20,451 bases of DNA from Sulfurovum sp. (GTDB lineage: Bacteria > Campylobacterota > Campylobacteria > Campylobacterales > Sulfurovaceae): NCBI GenBank assembly GCA_003978395.1, contig QNZV01000160.1, positions 1 to 20,451 of the forward strand. Direction: 5' to 3'. Shown here in pieces: positions 1-7,599 of this stretch. Position 1 is the first letter of the stretch; each line of letters opens with the position of its first letter. The position numbers were made by a program, and so were the translations under genes. The notes beneath the pieces were generated by a model. The model had not been told where the DNA came from. It saw only the letters and a program-made list of their open reading frames with translations, and ran no database searches.

Positions 1-341
1 AAAATGAACAAGTATGGACAGAGGGATTATATATTATTACCCACTTACTTGAACCAATTATTCCTCATGTTTGTGCAGAGATTTCAGAAGAACTATTTGA
101 GTCTAAAAACCTTACAGGTGGAAAAATAGAGATTTTAGATGAGGTCTTTGTTCAAGATACCATTACCTTAGGTGTGGCTGTCAATGGAAAAAGAAGAGCT
201 GAAATAGAAGTAGATGCAGGAGCATCTAAAGAGGATATTATCGCTATGGCAAAAGAGAGTATTCCTAAATGGTTAGAGGGTAAAAATGTTGTTAAAGAGA
301 TTTTAGTTCCTAAGAAGATGGTAAATTTGGTAGTTAAATAG
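1..341 (+). CDS. leuS: Leucyl-tRNA synthetase, C-terminal fragment
   Basis: This is the 3' end of a gene that begins left of the window; the frame runs from base 3 to a TAG at 339-341. The translated tail contains the helical anticodon-binding segment (LLEPIIPHVCAEISEEL) and the small C-terminal domain with NGKRRAEIEV and VPKKMVNLVVK, which are typical of bacterial LeuRS (class I, charges tRNA-Leu in the cytosol). Only about 112 residues are visible, so the catalytic HIGH and KMSKS motifs and the editing domain cannot be checked. It converges on mnmA, with 12 bases between the two stop codons. Confidence 0.93.
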   Translation, partial: NEQVWTEGLYIITHLLEPIIPHVCAEISEELFESKNLTGGKIEILDEVFVQDTITLGVAVNGKRRAEIEVDAGASKEDIIAMAKESIPKWLEGKNVVKEILVPKKMVNLVVK

Positions 342-352
342 AAACTACCAAA
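326..352. terminator. Hairpin over the leuS stop, between convergent leuS and mnmA
   Basis: TTTGGTAGTT (326-335) and AACTACCAAA (343-352) form a perfect 10-bp stem with a 7-base loop that holds the leuS TAG. It lies between two converging genes and could end transcripts from both sides. Neither side has a good T-tract, so a classical intrinsic terminator is not shown. Confidence 0.45.
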
Positions 353-353
353 C

Positions 354-1385
354 TCAACAAATAACCCCAGAGCCAATAACCTTATTATCTTCATAAAAAA
401 CAGCTATCTGTCCATAGGCTAGACCAAAGACGGGTGTAGAGAGTTCGACCTCTCCACTCTCTTTGTTCTCATCTAGTGTTACGTTACATGCAATGGCTTG
501 TGTTCGATAACGCACTTTAACGGTAATATTAGAATCATCTAAATCTTTGAAAAGATTAATCTTTTTTATCTTAAATCTATGAGCTTCAAGCTCTTCGCGT
601 TTACCTACAACTACTTGATTCTCTTTTGGATTGATAGACAATACAAAATGAGGGTCATGAGCTCCATTTACAGTAAAGCCTCTTCGTTTTCCAATGGTGT
701 AGTGCATGTAACCCTTATGCTTTCCAACCACTGTACCATCACTATAGACAGTTTCGCCCTCTAAATCTATATCCATGTGTCTCTCTAAGACTTCGGTATA
801 ATCGTTCTCTACAAAACAGATTTCAGAACTCTCTTTTTGAGTTGCAAAATCTTGCAGAGGTGGAATCTTACTAGCATACGCTTTTACATCAGTTTTAACC
901 CATGAACCCAAAGGGAAAACCAATCGGGGAAGTACCTCTTTTCGTACTTGTGCCACAAAATAACTTTGGTCTTTCGAGTCATCTTTTGCTGTTGAAAAAA
1001 ACTCTCCATCACAATTAAGATAATGCCCTGTGGCTACCTTATCAATGCCTAAAGAGTCAGCAAAATCTACCATTTTTCCAAATTTTATATTTCGATTACA
1101 CATAACACAAGGGTTAGGAGTCAACCCCTCTTTATAAGTCTCTACAAAGTAGTCATAAACATCTTTTTTAAAATCATCAGCCAAATCAAGAAAATGAACA
1201 TCTATCCCCAAATACTCTCCAACTCGTTGAGCCTTGGTATAGTTGGCTTCATGATAACCCTTTTTTTCATGTAGTTTCATATAGACACCAGTTACATCAT
1301 AGCCCTCTTTTTGTAACAATATTGCTGTTACTGTTGAATCAACTCCACCACTCATTCCGACTAAAATTGTTTTTTTATTTTCCAT
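354..1385 (-). CDS. mnmA: tRNA-specific 2-thiouridylase MnmA
   Basis: MnmA activates U34 of the tRNAs for Lys, Glu and Gln with ATP and inserts sulfur to give 2-thiouridine, in the cytosol. The 343-residue length is slightly below the usual 360 or so. The PP-loop SGGVDS is at residues 12-17. The catalytic cysteine pair is present: C96 in NPCVMCNRNIKF and C190 in SSEICFVEND, matching E. coli C102 and C199. GHY (120-122) and DQSYF (139-143) are further family signatures. It is the last gene of the minus-strand run aroQ-pepQ-folK-mnmA and starts 12 bases after the folK stop, so it is probably cotranscribed. Nothing is missing or odd. Confidence 0.96.
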   Translation of the reverse strand: MENKKTILVGMSGGVDSTVTAILLQKEGYDVTGVYMKLHEKKGYHEANYTKAQRVGEYLGIDVHFLDLADDFKKDVYDYFVETYKEGLTPNPCVMCNRNIKFGKMVDFADSLGIDKVATGHYLNCDGEFFSTAKDDSKDQSYFVAQVRKEVLPRLVFPLGSWVKTDVKAYASKIPPLQDFATQKESSEICFVENDYTEVLERHMDIDLEGETVYSDGTVVGKHKGYMHYTIGKRRGFTVNGAHDPHFVLSINPKENQVVVGKREELEAHRFKIKKINLFKDLDDSNITVKVRYRTQAIACNVTLDENKESGEVELSTPVFGLAYGQIAVFYEDNKVIGSGVIC

Positions 1386-1397
1386 TTTTCCTACTTA

Positions 1398-1919
1398 TTA
1401 TTCCATAAATTTATTTAAGACATACTCTTTAGAGATTTTAGTGTTTAATTTGCTCAACGGAACTGTAACCGATGCCCGTTCAGACCAAGCATGATGGGGT
1501 AAAGTCAACTCTGTTGTATTCATTACCTCATCTTCATAAAATATCATATCAATATCTAAAGTACGTGGTGCATCAGTAAATGAGCGTTTCCGTCCAAATT
1601 TTTTTTCTACATGCAGAATATAGCGTAAAAGTACTTTAGGTCTTAAACAAGTTTTCACAATTATTAATGAATTATAAAAATATTCTTGTTCCAAATAACC
1701 AAATGGTGGATTTTTTAAAATTGGTGCAGTCTCAATAATATCAACTACAGACGATTTTTGTAAAAAATAGAAAAGATGATTAAAACGTCTACGAACATCT
1801 CCTATATTTCCCCCTATTCCTAGTGTTGCTTGATAGGGCTTAGTTGATGCTAGTTTAGATAAATAGGGGTAATTTTTTTGATAAAAAAGAGTGTTTCTTG
1901 AATCTAGTTTTTTTCTCAT
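1398..1919 (-). CDS. folK: 2-amino-4-hydroxy-6-hydroxymethyldihydropteridine pyrophosphokinase (HPPK)
   Basis: HPPK transfers pyrophosphate from ATP to 6-hydroxymethyl-7,8-dihydropterin in folate synthesis. The core starts near residue 31 with LGIGGNIGD. The signature APRTLDID (117-124) carries the two Mg-binding aspartates D122 and D124, and NPPFGYLEQEYFYNS supplies the substrate-side loop. A basic extension of about 30 residues precedes the core; the Campylobacter jejuni FolK has a similar one, so it looks lineage-typical and not a wrong start. The ATG overlaps the pepQ stop by four bases (ATGA), which indicates translational coupling. mnmA follows after 12 bases. Confidence 0.93.
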   Translation of the reverse strand: MRKKLDSRNTLFYQKNYPYLSKLASTKPYQATLGIGGNIGDVRRRFNHLFYFLQKSSVVDIIETAPILKNPPFGYLEQEYFYNSLIIVKTCLRPKVLLRYILHVEKKFGRKRSFTDAPRTLDIDMIFYEDEVMNTTELTLPHHAWSERASVTVPLSKLNTKISKEYVLNKFME

Positions 1920-2935
1920 AACACCTCAACTCGACCATCAATCATAGTAACCATATCTTCTATACGAATACCAAACTCATTTGGAATATAGATTCCAGGT
2001 TCAATGGTATAGACCATATTGTCTTCTACTCTCATATCTGACTTAGCCGAAATATAAGGCATCTCATGAATATCTAGCCCCACACCATGACCTGTTGAGT
2101 GTATATAGTATTTTCCCATTCCACCCTTTTCAATAATATCACGAGTCAAGGCATCTATTTTTTTGGCTTTCATTCCAGAACGTGCTTTTTCAATCGCATT
2201 ATCATGGGCTTTTAGTACTAAATCATAAGCTTTTTGAATCTTTTTACTTTTAAAATTTTGCTCATACTCAAATGCAAAACCTTTACTTGCAGAGACGGTA
2301 CGGGTTCTATCAGAACAGTAACGTTTATATTTTAAACCTGCATCAACCAACAACAAATCATTTTTTTTGAGCTTGGTATCGGTAGGCAAAGCATGAGGTT
2401 TAGCAGCATTTGCATTGACAGCGATAATAGGGTCAAAAGACAAATCGTATTTTCCCTGCCCACTCAAAGCATCTTTTGCCATAAAGGTTAAAAAGTTTTC
2501 ATCTTTTTTAAAGCCACTCTTATGAATCGAGTCGGCAAAAGCATCAAAAGCTTTTGCTCCAAGTTTTACAGCTTTTTTTAACAGAATAAGCTCTTGGGAA
2601 CTTTTAATAACCCGTTTTTTGTGAGAAAAGTCTGGAACTTTTTTAAATTTAATTTTAAGACTATTACTTAAGAGTGAAAAATCAAAAATACTCCACTCTT
2701 TAGGGTCAATCGTTAATTTTTTAATAGTTGATTTTTTAATAAGTTTATTTGCTTGTCCATATAAATCACCATCAATTATCACTGTTGCCTGTTGAACATT
2801 CTCTTTGGCTTCAACCATATAACGAGCATCTGTAATAAAAAAAGCTTCACTTCCTAGCTTTAAAAAAAGTGCATTATCCGAACTGTAGCCACACTCATAA
2901 TAGATAGCATTTTCATCTTTAACAATATAATTCAT
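1916..2935 (-). CDS. pepQ: M24-family Xaa-Pro aminopeptidase/dipeptidase
   Basis: A two-metal cytosolic peptidase that releases residues N-terminal to proline. Residues 1-105 form a degenerate creatinase/prolidase N-terminal domain and about 110-339 the pita-bread catalytic domain. All five metal ligands are visible: D198 (LLLVDAGLKY), D209 (CSDRTRT), H283 (STGHGVGLDIHE), E312 (YTIEPGIYI) and E326 (GIRIEDM). The length of 339 residues is normal for the short bacterial forms. The symbol is approximate, because exact substrate preference (Xaa-Pro dipeptidase or aminopeptidase P) cannot be told from sequence. It lies downstream of aroQ and its stop overlaps the folK start. Pairing of this peptidase with aroQ and folK is common in Campylobacterota. 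Confidence 0.9.
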   Translation of the reverse strand: MNYIVKDENAIYYECGYSSDNALFLKLGSEAFFITDARYMVEAKENVQQATVIIDGDLYGQANKLIKKSTIKKLTIDPKEWSIFDFSLLSNSLKIKFKKVPDFSHKKRVIKSSQELILLKKAVKLGAKAFDAFADSIHKSGFKKDENFLTFMAKDALSGQGKYDLSFDPIIAVNANAAKPHALPTDTKLKKNDLLLVDAGLKYKRYCSDRTRTVSASKGFAFEYEQNFKSKKIQKAYDLVLKAHDNAIEKARSGMKAKKIDALTRDIIEKGGMGKYYIHSTGHGVGLDIHEMPYISAKSDMRVEDNMVYTIEPGIYIPNEFGIRIEDMVTMIDGRVEVL

Positions 2936-2953
2936 GGGATTTTAACCTTGTAG

Positions 2954-2972
2954 GGTCGGAGGGTCTCCGACC
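2954..2972. repeat. GC-rich palindrome between aroQ and pepQ
   Basis: GGTCGGAG, GGT loop, CTCCGACC: a perfect 8-bp, very GC-rich stem in a strongly AT-rich spacer. On the plus strand it is followed directly by ATTTTTTT, which is the form of an intrinsic terminator, but all flanking genes are on the minus strand. It may therefore stop antisense transcription, act as an mRNA processing or stability hairpin inside the aroQ-pepQ operon, or be one copy of a dispersed palindromic repeat. Confidence 0.6.
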
Positions 2973-2984
2973 ATTTTTTTATTT

Positions 2985-3479
2985 TTAGTTGTTTTGTAAA
3001 GCTACTTTAGCCTCTTGACCTTGTTGTTGCTCTTGAAGTGCTTGTACTTCATTCATAATTTGAATTACCGACAACATTGCCAAATGGTAACCAAATGGAC
3101 CAAAACCAACAATTTGACCTGCACATACAGGAGCTGTCAAAGAGGTATGTCTAAACTCTTCTCGCTGATGAATGTTTGAAAGATGAACTTCTACTGTAGG
3201 AATTTGAATTGCTGAAATAGCATCACGAATAGCAATAGAAGTATGTGTATACGCTGCTGGATTAATAATAATACCTGTCGCATCTCCAAGACACTCTTGA
3301 AGTCTATCTACAATTTCACCCTCTAAGTTGCTCTGAAAAAATTCAATCTCTACATTATTTTGCCCTGCAAATGCTTGCATCTGTGCATGAATATCATCAA
3401 GTTTCATTGGTCCATAAATATTTTGCTCTCTTACACCCAACATATTTAAGTTAGGTCCTTGGATTACTACTATTTTCAT
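2985..3479 (-). CDS. aroQ: Type II 3-dehydroquinate dehydratase
   Basis: The third step of the shikimate pathway: dehydration of 3-dehydroquinate to 3-dehydroshikimate by a small dodecameric cytosolic enzyme. QGPNLNMLG (7-15) and the catalytic tyrosine Y22 in IYG form the flexible active-site lid, NPAAYTHTSIAIRDA (73-87) the central strand-helix, and VEVHLSN with H99 the catalytic base region. The Q in place of the N usual in other phyla matches Helicobacter pylori AroQ, so it is a lineage trait. The C-terminal tail from about residue 146 is rich in Gln and Ala and probably disordered. It appears to be the first gene of the minus-strand operon, with a promoter-like element at 3507-3518. Confidence 0.95.
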   Translation of the reverse strand: MKIVVIQGPNLNMLGVREQNIYGPMKLDDIHAQMQAFAGQNNVEIEFFQSNLEGEIVDRLQECLGDATGIIINPAAYTHTSIAIRDAISAIQIPTVEVHLSNIHQREEFRHTSLTAPVCAGQIVGFGPFGYHLAMLSVIQIMNEVQALQEQQQGQEAKVALQNN

Positions 3480-3506
3480 TATTTTTTACCTTAATTTATA
3501 AATTTT

Positions 3507-3518
3507 TGCTGTATTTTA
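3507..3518 (-). promoter_or_regulatory. Candidate aroQ promoter (-10 element)
   Basis: Read on the minus strand this is TAAAATACAGCA, with TAAAAT as a one-mismatch -10 box. The expected start site lies about 27 bases upstream of the aroQ ATG. The same 12-base word occurs in plus orientation at 3736-3747, 28 bases before the ATG of the divergent broken gene. No convincing -35 is seen, which is usual for Campylobacterota. Confidence 0.5.
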
Positions 3519-3545
3519 TCGAAATTTTCTATAAATATGTAAATA

Positions 3546-3649
3546 AATATCGAAGAGATACTTTAATACATACTCTACCAATATTGTATTCATTCGAAAT
3601 CAGAGACTTTAGTCTTGAAATTAATTTTGGGTAGGTACTTCTCTATATT
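3546..3649. repeat. Degenerate long inverted repeat in the aroQ/pseudogene spacer
   Basis: The ends AATATCGAAGAGATAC and GTACTTCTCTATATT are imperfectly complementary, as are CTCTACC and GGTAGG further in, and the centre is a perfect AGACT-TT-AGTCT hairpin (3604-3615). Together they suggest an eroded foldback of about 104 bases, possibly a remnant of a small non-coding element. The rest of the 296-base spacer holds the two facing promoter words and a short AT hairpin (3675-3693); I see no gene in it. Confidence 0.35.
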
Positions 3650-3735
3650 CAGAAAATTTAAACTTTACCTTAATATATTTTTCTAAAAAATATCTATTTA
3701 AAAGAAAAATCAATAAAAATAAAATACTTTTTTCC

Positions 3736-3747
3736 TAAAATACAGCA
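3736..3747 (+). promoter_or_regulatory. Candidate promoter of the broken ATPase gene
   Basis: TAAAATACAGCA, identical to the word facing aroQ at 3507-3518 but in the opposite direction. TAAAAT would be the -10 box. The ATG at 3776 is preceded by an AAAGGA ribosome binding site. Confidence 0.45.
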
Positions 3748-3775
3748 TAATTAAAGAAAAATATAAAGGAAACCT

Positions 3776-4549
3776 ATGTCTTTTGTAGCAAGAGAAGAGG
3801 AACTAGCCATATTAGATAGCCAATATAAGAAAAAATCATCAACCTTTATAGCTATTTATGGACGAAGACGAATTGGTAAAACTGAGTTAATCAATAACTT
3901 TTTTGCTTAAAAAGAGTGTTTTTACTTCTCTTTAACAGGAGCATATCCTACCACACAAGAGGCTCATTTAGCCAATTTTAGTGATAAATTTTGTATGGAA
4001 TTTGGGAAAAGCTCTGATGAAGTTATGTTTAAAAAATGGAGTGATGCTTTCAAAGACCCTTTTGTCTTCTTTTTTACAAAATGGGTAGAGAAAACCTCTA
4101 TGGTTGAACTAATGCAAAATAGAAATTACTTTTTGGGTATCTATCAATCTCAAAAATATAAAATTTGGAGAGGGTATGCCTTTGAAAATCTTGCTCACAA
4201 TCATATTTTGGAGCTAAAAGATGCATTGGGAATTGGAGCAGTCTTTACCACCTCTCACTATTGGAGATATGTTCCTAAAAATACTGAAGAGCAAGGGGTT
4301 CAAATTGATTTACTAATTATTCGGGCTGATGGAGTTGCGAATATTATTGAGTGTAAATTTACCAATAAACCATTTGTAATTACAAAAAAATACGCTTATG
4401 AATTGGAAAACAAGGCTACTGTTTTTAATGAGCAAACCAACCATAAATTTATGACTACGGTAGTAATGTTAACGCTTAATGGAGTCAAAGAGAATGAGTA
4501 CTCGGGTTATCTTTTGGGGGATGATATGTTGATTGGAGATATTGTTTAG
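3776..4549 (+). pseudogene. Broken archaeal-type AAA ATPase (DUF234 family)
   Basis: An ATG at 3776 with a good AAAGGA site opens a frame starting MSFVAREEELAILDSQY, followed by the Walker A motif YGRRRIGKTELI (about residues 28-39). The frame meets an in-frame TAA at 3908-3910 (codon 45), then continues open in the same frame to a TAG at 4549. The downstream part matches the C-terminal DUF234/nuclease-like end of this family: YKIWRGYAFENLAHNHI, ALGIGAVFT, GVQIDLLIIRADG, ECKFTNKPFVITKKYA. Family members are usually around 450 residues; only about 257 codons remain, and Walker B, the sensor region and the winged-helix part are absent between roughly WSDAF and KDPFVFFF (near 4050). So there are two lesions: a nonsense mutation and an in-frame internal deletion. 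An internal ATG at 3995 could still give a 184-residue C-terminal product, but no good ribosome site is seen there. Confidence 0.85.
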
Positions 4550-4690
4550 GACTTTGGCTTTTAAGTGGGCTTAGTCTTTTGGTATTTGTTTTTTAAGGAT
4601 GAGGCTACTACAACAAAGTAATAACCATCAAAATATTACCATCTCATCGAACCTACAGTATTTAGGCTTAATTCATTGATATTATTATTC

Positions 4691-5992
4691 CTATAAACCC
4701 ACTATCGCTTCATAAGCTGTATCCATCATTTTATCAATCTGTTCATAAGTTATGATATATGGTGGCATAAAATAGACAATATGCCCTAATGGACGAAGCA
4801 ATACACCATTGTCTAATCCATATTGATATACTTTTAGACCTATACGCTCTTGTGGGGTGTAGCCTTGTAGTTCAATAGCAGAAATCATTCCTGTTTGGCG
4901 AACTTCTTTTACATTTTTTAAAGCTTTAAACTTTTCTAATTTTTCTAAAATATAAGCTGATTTTTTTCTATTTTCTCCTAAAACATCCGATGCTTCAAAT
5001 AGCTCTATCGTTGCCAATGCTGCTGTACATGCCAAAGGGTTTCCTGTATAAGAGTGTGAGTGTAAAAATGCTTTGTGGTCGTTGTAATCGCAATAGAAAG
5101 CAGAGTAAATATCAAGGGTTGTCATGGTTATGGCTAGTGGTAGATAGCCTCCAGTTAAACCTTTTGAAATGGTCATAAAGTCGGGGGTCACACCAGCTTG
5201 TTCACAGGCAAACATTGTTCCTGTTCGTCCAAAACCCACCATGATTTCATCAGCAATTAAGTGTACTCCATGTTTTTCACAGATTTTTTTTGCTAGTGAA
5301 ATATACAAAGGATGATACATGTGCATGCTTCCTGCACCTTGTACCAAAGGTTCTATAATAAATGCAGAGATTTCAGACCCTCGCTCTTCTAAAATTTTCT
5401 CTAGCTCTATAATCGCCTCTTTGGCACTCTGCTCTGTTTGGTCTTTTGGTACGGGTGTTTGAATGCACGAAATTAATAGTGGGGCATAAGTCTCTTTGTA
5501 TAACTCAACATCCCCAACACTCAATGCACCTATCGTTTCACCATGATAAGAGTTGGATAGAGATAAAAATAGAGGTCGATGCTCTCCACAGTTCCGATGG
5601 TAATGAAAACTCATTTTTAATGCTACTTCAACAGCTGATGAACCGTTATCAGCAAAAAATACTTTCTCTAAACCTTTGGGAGTTAAATTTACAAGTTTTT
5701 CAGCTAAATGCACTGCTGGTTTATGTGTAAATCCTGCCAGAAGTACATGTTCCAAAGTATCTAACTGCTCTTTGATTTTAGCAGAGATATATGGGTTTAC
5801 ATGCCCAAAAATATTAACCCACCATGAAGAGATAGCATCAATATACGATTTGTCCTCGAAATCATATAGATAGACTCCCTCTCCTCGACTAATGGGAATT
5901 AATGGCAAAGTTTCATGGTCTTTCATCTGTGTGCATGGGTGCCAAATATACTTTAAATCTTCTGTTACTATATGCGAATTCTTATTTTCCAT
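4691..5992 (-). CDS. bioA: Adenosylmethionine-8-amino-7-oxononanoate aminotransferase
   Basis: A PLP enzyme of biotin synthesis that transfers the amino group of S-adenosylmethionine to KAPA to give DAPA. The 433-residue length is normal. Family motifs in order: WHPCTQMKDHE (17-27), the substrate-side SSWWVN (55-60), phosphate-binding NGSSAVEVA (116-124), SYHGETIGALS (148-158), PLP-ring aspartate D248 in LIADEIMVGFGRTG, and Schiff-base lysine K277 in TISKGLTGGYLPLA. HPCTQ and the double W separate it from other class III aminotransferases. No other bio gene is adjacent, so it stands alone here. It is transcribed away from the ppiD-like gene. The ribosome site is weak (GAAAG). Confidence 0.95.
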   Translation of the reverse strand: MENKNSHIVTEDLKYIWHPCTQMKDHETLPLIPISRGEGVYLYDFEDKSYIDAISSWWVNIFGHVNPYISAKIKEQLDTLEHVLLAGFTHKPAVHLAEKLVNLTPKGLEKVFFADNGSSAVEVALKMSFHYHRNCGEHRPLFLSLSNSYHGETIGALSVGDVELYKETYAPLLISCIQTPVPKDQTEQSAKEAIIELEKILEERGSEISAFIIEPLVQGAGSMHMYHPLYISLAKKICEKHGVHLIADEIMVGFGRTGTMFACEQAGVTPDFMTISKGLTGGYLPLAITMTTLDIYSAFYCDYNDHKAFLHSHSYTGNPLACTAALATIELFEASDVLGENRKKSAYILEKLEKFKALKNVKEVRQTGMISAIELQGYTPQERIGLKVYQYGLDNGVLLRPLGHIVYFMPPYIITYEQIDKMMDTAYEAIVGL

Positions 5993-6104
5993 TATTTTCT
6001 TTCACTTTTTAAAGGGAATATACTATTAATAAAGTAATTTTTTCATTAATAATTAATAACAACTAGACTAAAATTAGGCAAATTTTACATTAAGGCAAAA
6101 CAGA

Positions 6105-7562
6105 ATGATAAGTTGGATGCAAAAGAACAACAAATTTTTAATAATTACGATATGGATAGCCACCATTTCATTTATATTTACAGGAGCAACAGCTGGATTT
6201 TCCTTTGGAATAAAGAGCAGTAGCATAGGAAAAGTAGGAGAGATTGAACTTAAACGTGATAGATTTGCTATGGAATACAATAATTTATTTGACCGATACA
6301 ATCAAATGATGCAAGGAAAGTTTGATAAAGACCAAGCAAAAAAAATGGGTTTAGAGCAACAAGTTTTAAACAACATGGCAACAGAAGCAAAAATTCTGAA
6401 CCTTGCAAAAGAGTTTGGAATTATTGTAACCGAAGAGGAAGCAGGAAAAAAACTATCAGAGATTCCAGCATTTCAAACCAATGGAGTATTTGATAGAACA
6501 ATTTATGATACTTTTATTTCAAATAGTCATTTTCAACAAGATACCTTTGAAGAGAGCTTTAAAGATCAACTCACTATTGAAAAAATATTAAAAGTCTTAA
6601 GTGTAAAAGGTTTAGACAATGAATATAAAGCATTTCAACTTGCTTTTGAAGTAGCCGATAAATTGAAATACTCCATTTTAACAGAAAAAGATATAAATAT
6701 TAGCACAAATGAAGATAAATTAAAAAGCTTTTGGGAAACAAGAAAAGAGCAGTACAAAAGTGCAAAACAGTATACTTTGGACATTCAATGGACAGAGACA
6801 AAAGATACAAATGTAACTGAGAAACAAGTCAATGATTTTTATACCAAAAACAAGTTTAATTATACTGATAAAAATGGAAAAATTTTACCATTAAAAGATG
6901 TCAAAGATTTTTTAATAGATGATTTAAAAGTAAAAATAGCACACAAACCTGCATATAAACGTTACCTAAGTTTTCAAAAAGGAGAAAGCAAAAAAACAGA
7001 AACCCTAACATTGGATATTAATGACCCTAAGCTTTCTAAAGAGCTATGGAGTGAAATCAACAACCATAAAGTAAATGATTTCATTAAACCAAAAGCGATA
7101 CATAATAAATATGCCTCTGTAAAAATTGTCTCTATAAACGAACCTGTAACAAAAACATTTCAAGAGGTCAAAGAGCTAATTACTCCTTTATATCAAAAAG
7201 AAGCCAACAAGGAAGAATTATCAATATTAGCTGAAAAGAAATTATTAACTATTGATAATGATGAGATAAATGTGTCAAATTTTCTCACATTAGATAACGC
7301 AGAAACACAAAATATCGGTCTAAATAAACAGGAAACTGTTACTTTTATATCAAAACTCTTTACTTCTGAGCAAGAAAAAGGTATCATACCTATAGGAAGT
7401 AAAGTAATAGTTTACAAAATTGTTGAACAAAAATTAATTACGCTTGAAAACAATAGTACTGATGAACTCTATAAAAATACAGACCAAGTAAAAGAGCAGA
7501 GTTTCCAAACAAGCTTAATTAAGAAATTAGACAAAATGTATCCTACTGAATTTTACAAATAA
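6105..7562 (+). CDS. PpiD/SurA-like periplasmic folding factor, membrane-anchored
   Basis: A protein with a short cytoplasmic N-terminus (MISWMQKNNKF), one transmembrane helix (about residues 11-32) and a periplasmic body of about 450 residues. Residues 38-165 look like the SurA/PpiD N-terminal chaperone region (IGKVGEIELKRDRFAMEYNNLFDRY..., GLEQQVLNNMATEAKILNLAKEFGIIVTEEE). E. coli PpiD is about 620 residues and has a parvulin domain. Here the protein is shorter and I see no parvulin signature, so isomerase activity is doubtful and chaperone function is the better guess. C. jejuni and H. pylori have a similar gene directly before ftsA, so the position is conserved. ftsA starts 37 bases after its stop, with no convincing terminator between. 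Confidence 0.85.
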   Translation: MISWMQKNNKFLIITIWIATISFIFTGATAGFSFGIKSSSIGKVGEIELKRDRFAMEYNNLFDRYNQMMQGKFDKDQAKKMGLEQQVLNNMATEAKILNLAKEFGIIVTEEEAGKKLSEIPAFQTNGVFDRTIYDTFISNSHFQQDTFEESFKDQLTIEKILKVLSVKGLDNEYKAFQLAFEVADKLKYSILTEKDINISTNEDKLKSFWETRKEQYKSAKQYTLDIQWTETKDTNVTEKQVNDFYTKNKFNYTDKNGKILPLKDVKDFLIDDLKVKIAHKPAYKRYLSFQKGESKKTETLTLDINDPKLSKELWSEINNHKVNDFIKPKAIHNKYASVKIVSINEPVTKTFQEVKELITPLYQKEANKEELSILAEKKLLTIDNDEINVSNFLTLDNAETQNIGLNKQETVTFISKLFTSEQEKGIIPIGSKVIVYKIVEQKLITLENNSTDELYKNTDQVKEQSFQTSLIKKLDKMYPTEFYK

Positions 7563-7599
7563 TTTTTTAAATATAAAAAACAGTATCAAGGATTGCAAA

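Noticed and set aside
3675..3693. AT-only hairpin ATATTTTT-CTA-AAAAATAT
   Set aside because: Short, without G or C in the stem; such matches are expected by chance in a spacer this AT-rich.
5993..6104. Possible BirA operator before bioA
   Set aside because: I looked for a paired TTGTAAAC-type dyad and saw only short ATTAAT repeats, which are not specific.
6074..6301. Minus-strand open frame at the start of the ppiD-like gene
   Set aside because: Covers the promoter and membrane-anchor region of the ppiD-like gene and has no family resemblance.
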